Source of the DNA: Hymenobacter sedentarius
GTDB taxonomy: Bacteria > Bacteroidota > Bacteroidia > Cytophagales > Hymenobacteraceae
Direction: 5' to 3'
Assembly: GCF_001507645.1 (NCBI RefSeq)
Contig: NZ_CP013909.1
Location: 3,348,001-3,412,000 of the forward strand
Length of the DNA: 64,000 nucleotides
Made by a program: the position numbers and the translations under genes. Positions 9,557-16,463 of this stretch are shown piece after piece. A model generated the notes under the pieces. It did not search any database. It was given only the letters and a program-made list of their open reading frames with translations, and was not told the DNA's origin. How positions within the stretch are numbered: position 1 is the stretch's first letter; the number at the start of each line of letters is the position of its first letter.

Positions 9557-9574
9557 TCTGAATTAAGAATGAGG

Positions 9575-9640
9575 AATGAATAATTAAGAATGAAGAATTA
9601 GCCCAACGACCAATTCTTCATTCTTAATTATTCATTTTTT
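9575..9640. terminator. 25-bp perfect AT-rich inverted repeat, likely bidirectional terminator
   Basis: Arms 9575-9599 and 9612-9636 are perfect reverse complements (AATGAATAATTAAGAATGAA plus GAATT) around the loop AGCCCAACGACC, followed on the + strand by a T6 run. It lies between convergent dapA and the O-antigen-ligase-like gene, and the stop codon of the latter (9628-9630) is inside the right arm. The arms are themselves built from AATTAAGAATGA-like units. Confidence 0.7.
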
Positions 9641-10857
9641 ATCGTCGCTGCCGCTAGGAAGCCGTAGCCGAAGATGAACAGGTTCAGCCCAATTTGCAGG
9701 GAGAGCACGGCGTCGACCAGCATGGCTGTGGCTTGAATCAGCAGGAAGAAGCACAGGTAGGGATTGTGCCGGGCCTGCGGTTGGGTGAATGGCCACAGCA
9801 GGAGCACCAGCAGCAGGCCAAAGCCAAGCAGCCCACCGCCCATTAGGGCTTCGAGGTATTGGTTGTGCACCTCGACGCGGTTGGCCTGCCGGAGGCCGTA
9901 ATCCTTCCAGTCGTATTGGGCCATCATGGCCGCGCGAGTATCGGCGGGGCCTACGCCAATCAGCCAGTGCTGCCCAATCACGGCCCTAGCGGTTTCTACG
10001 GCCGCGAGCCGGCGCGCCAGGGAATAGTCGTTGATGTCCTGCTGATTGGTGAACTGGCCCACGTCCCACACCGTAGAGTCGACCCGTTGCCGCACCGATT
10101 CGAGCGTGTGGTATGCCAGCCACGGGCCCAGCCCCAGCAGCACCAGCAGCCCAACTCCCAGCAGCAGGCGCCGCCGTACCAGCAGCCACACCGCATAGCC
10201 CAACAGGCTCGTGTAGAATACCAGCAGGCCCGTGCGATACGCTAGTACGTGCAGCGTAAGCGCCGCCACTACTGCCGACGCCAGCAGCGCGCCCCGCAAC
10301 ACCGGCCCAGCAAGTTTGCTGCGGCGCAACAGCAGACCCCAGAAGAAGGCCAGGGCAAGCATCACGCCAAACGTGATGTGGAAAATGCGCGTCACGGCCT
10401 GCACGTTTTGGCCCAAGTGGATGGCCTCGTTAGCTGCGGCCGGGTCCAGCAGGTACTTAGCCAGGGTAGCGGCTCCGATGGCCGCCGTGCCCAGCACGAA
10501 TAAGCAGCCCACCGCCAGCCGCTGCCGTGCCGTAAGGGGCACGGCCAGCGTGAAGGCCAGCGGCACTGCTATCCAGGGCAGGTAACGGAACAAGTCGTGG
10601 CGCCAGGTAGCCCACTCGCTGGTATAGAGGCCGCTAATCAGTAGGAATCCGAACATGGCCGCCGCGCACATGGCGGCCCCATTGCGGAAGTACCGAGGGA
10701 ATTCAGTTCGCAGATTGGGGTTGGCCAGCACGGCCAGCACGGCCACCACCGGCGCCAGCGCCACCAAGGACCGCGCGGCCAGCAGCCCCACCACGCCCGC
10801 CAGGCAGGCCAGCCACAACAACTGCTGCGAAAGACGGCCGGATAAATAATACTGCAC
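9628..10857 (-). CDS. O-antigen ligase / polymerase family membrane protein (Wzy_C)
   Basis: Polytopic inner-membrane protein of 409 residues with about ten hydrophobic segments, matching the O-antigen ligase (WaaL) / Wzy polymerase superfamily that joins lipid-linked glycans. The periplasmic loop before the last helices contains family-type sequences: LIGVGPADTR and EVHNQYLEALMGGG, where His and Arg residues are functionally important in WaaL homologues. It follows the LutA-like gene by about 50 bp and could be cotranscribed with it although the functions are unrelated. Ligase versus polymerase activity cannot be told from sequence alone. Confidence 0.8.
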   Translation of the reverse strand: MQYYLSGRLSQQLLWLACLAGVVGLLAARSLVALAPVVAVLAVLANPNLRTEFPRYFRNGAAMCAAAMFGFLLISGLYTSEWATWRHDLFRYLPWIAVPLAFTLAVPLTARQRLAVGCLFVLGTAAIGAATLAKYLLDPAAANEAIHLGQNVQAVTRIFHITFGVMLALAFFWGLLLRRSKLAGPVLRGALLASAVVAALTLHVLAYRTGLLVFYTSLLGYAVWLLVRRRLLLGVGLLVLLGLGPWLAYHTLESVRQRVDSTVWDVGQFTNQQDINDYSLARRLAAVETARAVIGQHWLIGVGPADTRAAMMAQYDWKDYGLRQANRVEVHNQYLEALMGGGLLGFGLLLVLLLWPFTQPQARHNPYLCFFLLIQATAMLVDAVLSLQIGLNLFIFGYGFLAAATIKNE

Positions 10858-10907
10858 CAGAAAAAGTCAGAAAGTAGGGGGCCGGGTTAGCTCAATATTG
10901 CAGTGGG

Positions 10908-11651
10908 CTACCAGCCGCTGGCCAGCACGTCGGCGATGTGCAGGCACTTCAGGGGGAGCTTTTCTTTCTTGATGTACGCCTCCAGATGCATCAGGCAGCT
11001 CACGTCGGTGCTCACGATGAAGTCGGCGCCGGTGTCGAGTGCGTGCTCCACCTTTTGCTGGGCCATGGCCACCGAAATGGCTTCAAACTTCACGGCAAAG
11101 GTGCCTCCGAAACCGCAGCAGGTGGTGTTGTCGGCCATCTCCACTCGTTCTAGGCCGGCCACGCTGTCCAGCAGCAGGCGCGGGGACGCCCGAATGCCAC
11201 ACTCCCGTAGCGCCGAGCAGGAATCGTGGTAGGTGTACTTGCCCGCCAGCCGCGCGCCCGGAATCGCGGAGATGCCCACCACATCCACCAGAAACTCGGT
11301 CAGCTCGTAGGTGCGGCCCTGCACGGCCTGGCAGCTGGCCAGGGCCGGGGTGTCGGCGAATAAGTCGGTGTAGCTGTTGCGCACCATGCCCACGCATGAC
11401 GCCGAGGGGCTCACGACGTAGCGTGGATTGGCTGCTTCCGGCGCCGCAAAGTCCTGCAGGAATTTCTCGGCCACGGCCCGGCTTTGGGGCTTGTAGCCTG
11501 CGTTATAAGCCGGCTGCCCGCAGCAGGTTTGGTCGGGGTTGTAATTAACCTGCACGCCCACCCGCTCCAGCACTTTCACCATGTTCATGGCGGTAGCGGG
11601 ATACAGCTGGTCGACAAAGCAGGGAATAAAAATATCGGCGGTAGGAAGCAT
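10908..11651 (-). CDS. LutA/YkgE-type Fe-S cluster binding protein
   Basis: 247-residue cysteine-rich protein with two CCG-type modules: DQTCCGQPAYNAG near residue 40 and DNTTCCGFGGTFAVKF near residue 175, plus SASC and STDVSCLMH. This is the LutA/YkgE/GlcF-C family, which carries Fe-S clusters and acts in L-lactate oxidation with LutB and LutC. Neither partner is nearby, so this is an orphan and the lactate role is only inferred from the family. It starts 10 bp after the HMG-CoA-lyase-like gene ends, which suggests an operon with that gene. Confidence 0.85.
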   Translation of the reverse strand: MLPTADIFIPCFVDQLYPATAMNMVKVLERVGVQVNYNPDQTCCGQPAYNAGYKPQSRAVAEKFLQDFAAPEAANPRYVVSPSASCVGMVRNSYTDLFADTPALASCQAVQGRTYELTEFLVDVVGISAIPGARLAGKYTYHDSCSALRECGIRASPRLLLDSVAGLERVEMADNTTCCGFGGTFAVKFEAISVAMAQQKVEHALDTGADFIVSTDVSCLMHLEAYIKKEKLPLKCLHIADVLASGW

Positions 11652-11661
11652 TGGCTACAAA

Positions 11662-12513
11662 TTAATGAAAAGCAAAGACCCCCGTAGCCGCCGCCCGAGC
11701 CTGGGCAAAGGCAGCGGAATCCAGGCCCGAATCGAGCCCGTTCTCCGCCAGGAAGGCCAGCAGGTTTTCGGTGGCCATGTTGCCGGTGAGTTCGTCGGCG
11801 GCCATGGGGCAGCCGCCAAAGCCGCCAATGGCGCCGTCGAAGCGCCGGCAGCCGGCCTGGTAGGCGGCGCTTACTTTTTCGTGCCAGGTGGTGGGCGTAG
11901 TGTGTAGGTGGGCGCCAAACTCAATGGCTGGAAAGGCCGGAATCAGAGCGGAGAACAAGGGCGCAATGGTGGCGGCCGTAGAGGCGCCGATGGTGTCGGA
12001 CAAGGCCACAATGTGAATGCCCAGGGCCGCCAGCTGCTGGGTAAAATCCGTCACAACTTCGGGGCTCCAGGCATCGCCGTAGGGGTTGCCAAAGCCCATC
12101 GACAGGTAGGTGACGAGGGTTTTGCCGGTGCGCTCGCACAGCTCGTGCATGGTGGCCACGTCGGCCAGGGCTTCGGCGGTGGTTTGGTTGGTGTTGCGCC
12201 GCTGGAAGGTTTCGGAGACGGAAAGCGGAAAGCCCAGGTAACTGATTTCGGGGTGTTGGGCAGCGGTTTCGGCGCCGCGCAGGTTGGCCACAATGGCCAG
12301 CAGCTTGGTTTTGGTGGCGCTCAGGTCCAGGCCCGCCAGCACTTCGGCCGTGTCGCGCAGCTGCGGAATGGCCTTGGGCGACACGAAGGAACCAAAATCC
12401 AGGGTATCAAAGCCGACCTTAAGCAGGGTATTTAGGTAGGCAGTTTTGGTGGCGGTCGGAATGAATTCGGGCAGGCCTTGCATGGCGTCGCGCGGGCATT
12501 CGATAAGCTTCAT
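11662..12513 (-). CDS. Hydroxymethylglutaryl-CoA lyase-like protein
   Basis: HMGL-like TIM-barrel enzyme, expected to cleave 3-hydroxy-3-methylglutaryl-CoA to acetyl-CoA and acetoacetate at the end of leucine degradation. The protein (283 residues) has the order typical of HMG-CoA lyases: PRDAMQG with the metal-binding Asp, FGSFVSPKAIPQ, ALSDTIG, FGAHLHTTP with the HxH metal ligands, and a C-terminal loop FDGAIGGFGGCPMA whose Cys is the lyase active-site cysteine. The start at 12513 gives MKLIECPRD; upstream in-frame codons are unlike the family. Orthologous function is likely but not certain. Confidence 0.87.
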   Translation of the reverse strand: MKLIECPRDAMQGLPEFIPTATKTAYLNTLLKVGFDTLDFGSFVSPKAIPQLRDTAEVLAGLDLSATKTKLLAIVANLRGAETAAQHPEISYLGFPLSVSETFQRRNTNQTTAEALADVATMHELCERTGKTLVTYLSMGFGNPYGDAWSPEVVTDFTQQLAALGIHIVALSDTIGASTAATIAPLFSALIPAFPAIEFGAHLHTTPTTWHEKVSAAYQAGCRRFDGAIGGFGGCPMAADELTGNMATENLLAFLAENGLDSGLDSAAFAQARAAATGVFAFH

Positions 12514-12541
12514 AGAGCAGGGGTGAGGCGGGAATGGAGCG

Positions 12542-12549
12542 TAAAGGTA
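12542..12549 (-). promoter_or_regulatory. Candidate -7 element for the HMG-CoA-lyase-like gene
   Basis: On the minus strand TACCTTTA sits 28 nt upstream of the start codon, one base off TAnnTTTG. A -33 element is not clear. Confidence 0.3.
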
Positions 12550-12637
12550 GCAGGCCGGCCCAGGCCCGGAAGTGCTGCCCTGGCTCAGGTAGGGCCAGGC
12601 CCGCCCGGCACCCGAACTACCCGCCGGAAGCCGGTGT

Positions 12638-14032
12638 TTGAATGGCATGTTATCAATAACGGATGCTTCTATTAAGCGGCCCGCGAATCGGCCGCTGGCA
12701 GGACTGTTGTGGCCCGTTCTCTTCGGAGTAATCCTGGTGCTGAGCGGCTGTAGCAAGCAACAGACCTTGCAGGCCCTATTTCAAAAGCCGACCCCGCACG
12801 AGGCATATGCCCGGCAGCTGCACCAGGCCGGCCTCGACCGTCGGCCCGCGGGCCGGGCCTGGCTGGCGGCGGCCGAGCAGGCGCTCCGCGATTCGCTGGT
12901 GGTCACGCTGCCAATCACGGAGACCGGGTATTTCCGGCCCGAGCGGCCCACGGCGGCCAGCTACCGCTACGCCGTGCGCGCCGGCGAGCAGGTTCACGTA
13001 AGCCTGACGCTGCCTACCAGCGCGCCGGTCCGTGTATTTCTGGATGCTTTTGAAGTAGTACCCGGCCGCGCCCCGGTGCCCCTGGCCAGCGCCGATACGC
13101 TGGTGCTGGATTTTAGGTACCTGGCCGACGCCGACGGGCAGCACCTGCTGCGGGTACAGCCCGAGCTGCTGGCCGCCGGGCGCTACACCCTGCGCGTGGC
13201 CCGCGAGCCCAGTTTGGGCGTGTTTCCGGTGCAGGGCCGCACCGATGCGGCCGTGGGCAGCTTCTGGGGCGCTCCGCGCGATGCTGGAGTGCGCTCACAC
13301 GAGGGCATTGATATTTTTGCCGCACGCGGCACCCCGGCTGTGGCCGCCACCGCGGGGTTCATCACTCGCACCGGCGAAACGCCCATCGGCGGGCGGGTGG
13401 TATGGCTGGCCGACGCCGCGCACGGCAACCACCTGTATTATGCGCACTTAGATAAGCAGCTGGTGACGGTGGGCCAGCACGTACGCGCCGGCGATACCCT
13501 GGGCCTGGTGGGCAATACCGGCAACGCCCGCCACACCCTGCCCCACCTGCACTTTGGCATTTACCGCAGCGGCCAGGGCGCCATCGACCCTTATCCCTTT
13601 GTGCACCATCCCGCTCCGGTGGCCGCGCTGCCCAGTGGCCCCGACCAGCGCGGCGAATTCGTGCGGCTACGCGCAGCGGCGATGCTGCGGGTCTCGGCGG
13701 GCAAGGAGCAAATCGGCCACCTGCAATCCCTACCCCGGCTATCCAAGCAAGTGCCGCTGCTGGTTATAGGCCAGCAGGGGACCGATCTGCGGGTGCAAAC
13801 CCCGGGTGGCCAAATCGGCTACGTTGGGGAGCATGCCGTGGTCGGGGCCTCGGCCACCCCGCTGCGGCGTCTGGTGCTGCCCAAAGCGACTGAGCTGCTC
13901 CTGCAGCCGACCAAAACGGCCCCGGCCGGGGGAGTTCTGGCGCCCCAAACGCCCGTGGAGGTGCTGGGCCAGCAAGACCACTACAGCCTGCTGCGCGGCC
14001 CTCAGGGCGAAACGGGTTGGGCTATTTTATAA
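12638..14032 (+). CDS. M23 family peptidoglycan metallopeptidase lipoprotein
   Basis: Putative periplasmic LytM-type endopeptidase cutting peptidoglycan cross-links. N-terminal lipoprotein signal with lipobox LVLSGC around residues 33-38; ATG at 12638 or the in-frame ATG at 12647 are both possible. A beta-rich middle region (about 90-195) precedes the M23 domain with zinc ligands H221 and D225 (HEGIDIF) and H303xH305 (HLHFGIY), and a C-terminal SH3-like region (about 345-464). The zinc ligand set is complete, so it should be active rather than a degenerate activator. It is convergent with the TapB-like gene, with only 18 bp between. Confidence 0.9.
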   Translation: MNGMLSITDASIKRPANRPLAGLLWPVLFGVILVLSGCSKQQTLQALFQKPTPHEAYARQLHQAGLDRRPAGRAWLAAAEQALRDSLVVTLPITETGYFRPERPTAASYRYAVRAGEQVHVSLTLPTSAPVRVFLDAFEVVPGRAPVPLASADTLVLDFRYLADADGQHLLRVQPELLAAGRYTLRVAREPSLGVFPVQGRTDAAVGSFWGAPRDAGVRSHEGIDIFAARGTPAVAATAGFITRTGETPIGGRVVWLADAAHGNHLYYAHLDKQLVTVGQHVRAGDTLGLVGNTGNARHTLPHLHFGIYRSGQGAIDPYPFVHHPAPVAALPSGPDQRGEFVRLRAAAMLRVSAGKEQIGHLQSLPRLSKQVPLLVIGQQGTDLRVQTPGGQIGYVGEHAVVGASATPLRRLVLPKATELLLQPTKTAPAGGVLAPQTPVEVLGQQDHYSLLRGPQGETGWAIL

Positions 14033-14050
14033 CTCGAGCCCCGGTAAAAG

Positions 14051-14866
14051 CTAGTGCCTGGCCAGCACCCGCGATTGCAGGAGCTTGCCTTTCTTGTCGT
14101 AGTATTCGGTCTTGATGATGCCCACGGCGGGGTCGTAGTAGTCAATTTCCCGACCAGCATTTTTCAGGACGAGGTCGGCGCGGGCAGCGGTGGCCAGCTC
14201 GCGCTCACTCTTCACCATGTAGCAGCTGAACGTGCCGGCGGGCACCGTGACGGGAATGCGCCCGGCCACTAGCTTGCGTTTGAGCACCGTGGTCTTGACC
14301 TTGGCAATGGCCACCGACGGGCTGCTCACCTGCACCAGGGCGCCGCCCTCGCCCAGGGCGCTGCCGGGTGCCGGCTGGTTGGGCCAGGCCAGCGGCGTGC
14401 CTTGGTAGGTCATCCGCCGGTCGCGAAAAGACTTGAGGCCTTCGTAGTTGATTTCCCGCAAGCCATCGGTAAACGTGGTGTCGTTGCGGCAAAAGAAGGT
14501 GAGGTCCTGTTGGGCCAGCACCAGGTTGGTAGGGTCGTATAGGCCGCTTTTCAGTCGGACGCTGGTGGTCACTACCGCTTTGTTCTTTTTGTGGGCCACG
14601 GAATCGGTGCTGATGCTCACTACCCGGTAGCGCACGGCGCCGGTAGACTTGCCTTTGCTGTTCAGAATTTGGTACTCCAGGTTCTGGCCTGCATGCAAGC
14701 CAAACGGGTGGGCGCAGGAGGCCGGGCTTGCTTCAAAAGCTAGCTCAGAAACTGCTTCCGGCCGCGGTGGGAGCATAGAGTCGGTAAGGGACTGGGCGCG
14801 GCCGGAGCCCGAAAGCAAAAGCAGGAAAGCGGCCGCATGACCAGAACAGGAGCGCGAAGCGAACAT
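14051..14866 (-). CDS. Secreted TapB/DUF3108-like protein of unknown function
   Basis: 271 residues with an N-terminal hydrophobic signal ending near GRAQ. The rest is a beta-rich domain with the pattern seen in DUF3108/TapB-like proteins of Bacteroidota: AGQNLEYQILNSKGKSTG near the start, VTVPAGTFSCYMVKSE in the middle and DYYDPAVGIIKTEYYDKKGK near the C-terminus. No catalytic residues are apparent; a periplasmic lipid- or glycan-binding fold is possible but not shown. The family call rests on motif resemblance only. Confidence 0.75.
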   Translation of the reverse strand: MFASRSCSGHAAAFLLLLSGSGRAQSLTDSMLPPRPEAVSELAFEASPASCAHPFGLHAGQNLEYQILNSKGKSTGAVRYRVVSISTDSVAHKKNKAVVTTSVRLKSGLYDPTNLVLAQQDLTFFCRNDTTFTDGLREINYEGLKSFRDRRMTYQGTPLAWPNQPAPGSALGEGGALVQVSSPSVAIAKVKTTVLKRKLVAGRIPVTVPAGTFSCYMVKSERELATAARADLVLKNAGREIDYYDPAVGIIKTEYYDKKGKLLQSRVLARH

Positions 14867-14893
14867 GGAGTTGAGCTAAAAGGCAATGGGGTA

Positions 14894-14901
14894 CAAATGT
14901 A
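14894..14901 (-). promoter_or_regulatory. Promoter -7 element for the TapB-like gene
   Basis: TACATTTG on the minus strand is an exact TAnnTTTG match, 27 nt upstream of the start codon. No good -33 is seen. Confidence 0.45.
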
Positions 14902-14947
14902 CGCGGCCGGCAGGGGGCAGGGATGCCCCGCAACCCGGGCCGTTTCG

Positions 14948-14977
14948 TTGCGTTAGCAGGTGCGTGGTCGTACTTTG
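14948..14977 (+). promoter_or_regulatory. Candidate promoter for the split gene at 15044
   Basis: TTG at 14948-14950 and TACTTTG at 14971-14977, spaced 20 nt, resemble the Bacteroidota promoter with a one-base shorter -7 element. It lies about 66 nt upstream of the ATG at 15044. Confidence 0.4.
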
Positions 14978-15043
14978 CGGCCATTCGGGGGCTGGGCACC
15001 TTGCCCCATTTCGCCCCCTTCATCCCCTAACCCACCTGCTAAC

Positions 15044-15283
15044 ATGGCCGATTCTTCCTCATCTAATTGGGCCGACATGGCCGCCTCCCTGCTCGGCAAG
15101 CTTTCGGGCGGTGTGGAGCTCAGCTGCGCGTTCGACCAAATGGAGCTGCAAGTGCCAAACCCCCAAAACCCCAACGCCCCGGCCGCTACCTGGAAGCTCA
15201 ACGGCTCGCTCCGCATCCGCACCCGCGGCGACCAGCCGGCTGCCCCCCAGCTGCCACCCAGCCCTGCCGAAGCCGGTGCCTAG
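15044..15283 (+). CDS. Hypothetical protein, first half of a probably split gene
   Basis: 79-residue frame beginning MADSSSSNWADMAA, with no signal peptide and a predicted mixed fold containing the strands ELSCAFDQMELQV and TWKLNGSLRIRT, ending in a Pro/Ala-rich stretch and TAG. The following frame (15276-15614) continues in another register with strands of the same style, which suggests one original protein of about 190 residues broken by a single-base change near the C6 run at 15244 or the TAG itself. The alternative is two translationally coupled genes overlapping by 8 nt. No family recognised. Confidence 0.5.
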   Translation: MADSSSSNWADMAASLLGKLSGGVELSCAFDQMELQVPNPQNPNAPAATWKLNGSLRIRTRGDQPAAPQLPPSPAEAGA

Positions 15284-15614
15284 TACCCTCGAAATTGAGG
15301 CCCAGCTCGTCATCAACTGGAATGGCCACGCCCTGCAGCTTGCCGCTGCCGGCACCTACCTCATCCTCAACATTCCCAGCCAGCAGGTGCTCGACCTGCT
15401 CACGGCGGGCCCGCCCACGCCCCCCGGCGTGCCCAAGCCGGCCAAGCCCCCCGGCCCCGACCCCATGCAGCAAATCAATGATCTGGCCCGTCAGTTGGGG
15501 TGGGTCTTGGATTTGCGGGTGGGCGGCAAAACCTACGTCACGTTCGGCGTGCAGCGCACCCCCAAAATCACGCTCAACGCCGTATTGGGCAAAATCGGCT
15601 CGTTCTTTCGGTAG
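15276..15614 (+). CDS. Hypothetical protein, second half of split or coupled gene
   Basis: 112 residues if translation starts at the GTG at 15276, which overlaps the TAG of the upstream frame (GTGCCTAG). Contains STLEIEAQLVINWNG, a Pro-rich segment (PPGVPKPAKPPGP) and a C-terminal DLRVGGKTYVTFGVQ region ending in KIGSFFR. Function unknown. See the preceding entry for the frameshift interpretation; Bacteroidota initiate at GTG less often than at ATG, which slightly favours the single-gene view. Confidence 0.45.
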   Translation: MPSTLEIEAQLVINWNGHALQLAAAGTYLILNIPSQQVLDLLTAGPPTPPGVPKPAKPPGPDPMQQINDLARQLGWVLDLRVGGKTYVTFGVQRTPKITLNAVLGKIGSFFR

Positions 15615-15696
15615 CCCCGCCCCGGGGTAAATCGGAGTGGTTTTGCAACTAATTCCAGTTCGATTAGTTTGGAAAGAACACCCCTTTCCCACCCCG

Positions 15697-16350
15697 ATGA
15701 ACTCCGAGCACAAACACGAAAACCAGGTAGGGGCCCGCCGGCGTTCGTCGCCGTTTGGCCGCATCGAGCGCATGCCGCCGCTGATGGTGGTGCTCTACCT
15801 GGTGATTCTGGCCATCACCATCATGTTTGTGATGCTGGTGGCGGCGTATGTCACCACGCGGCTGCGGAGCGGGGTGCCCACGGGCTTGCATTCCTTGCCG
15901 CGGTATTTCTCGCTGAGCACCATCGTACTGTTGCTCAGCAGCTACACCATGGCACAGGCCCCGCGGCTGTATGCCGACGACGACCTGAGCAGCCTGGCCC
16001 GTTGCCTGGGCGCTACCCTGCTGCTGGGCTGCGTGTTTGCGGGATTGCAGGTGTTGGGCTGGCGCGAGCTGATGACCACCGGCGTGCCCTTTCAAGGGGC
16101 GGCCAGCAGCAGCAGCGGCCAATTTATTTACCTGATATCGGCCCTGCACGTGGCCCACCTGCTGGGCGGCATGCTGTTTTTGCTGGCCCTGCTGCTGCGC
16201 GTGCTGCACGCCGACCGCGACGCGGTGCGCACGCTGGTGTTCATCCGCAACCCCTACCACCGCCGCCAGCTGGGCATGCTGGGTACCTACTGGCATTTCA
16301 TCGATGTGCTCTGGGTGGCGTTGTTTGCTGTGTTTCTGTTTTTGTTTTGA
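15697..16350 (+). CDS. Cytochrome c oxidase subunit III family protein
   Basis: 217-residue inner-membrane protein with five hydrophobic segments, matching the short CtaE/CoxC-like subunit III of heme-copper oxidases. Diagnostic elements are ALHVAHLLGGMLFLL (third to fourth helix) and GTYWHFIDVLWVALF at the last helix, as in subunit III proteins. The ATG at 15697 is preferred because upstream in-frame codons are not family-like. It stands alone: no subunit I or II is nearby, so it may assemble with an oxidase encoded elsewhere or be an accessory paralogue. A strong terminator follows. Confidence 0.88.
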   Translation: MNSEHKHENQVGARRRSSPFGRIERMPPLMVVLYLVILAITIMFVMLVAAYVTTRLRSGVPTGLHSLPRYFSLSTIVLLLSSYTMAQAPRLYADDDLSSLARCLGATLLLGCVFAGLQVLGWRELMTTGVPFQGAASSSSGQFIYLISALHVAHLLGGMLFLLALLLRVLHADRDAVRTLVFIRNPYHRRQLGMLGTYWHFIDVLWVALFAVFLFLF

Positions 16351-16382
16351 GGAGTGTATAGACGCTTCAAAGTGAGTTAAAT

Positions 16383-16418
16383 AAAAAGAGCCGCTAATTC
16401 ACTTTAGCGGCTCTTTTT
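16383..16418. terminator. Bidirectional terminator
   Basis: 15-bp stem AAAAAGAGCCGCTAA / TTAGCGGCTCTTTTT, with A and T tracts on both sides, between the convergent subunit III and CHU_C protein genes. Confidence 0.9.
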
Positions 16419-16463
16419 GTACCTGGTGCGGAGTGATGGATGACACAATAGATGGTAGGTGAG

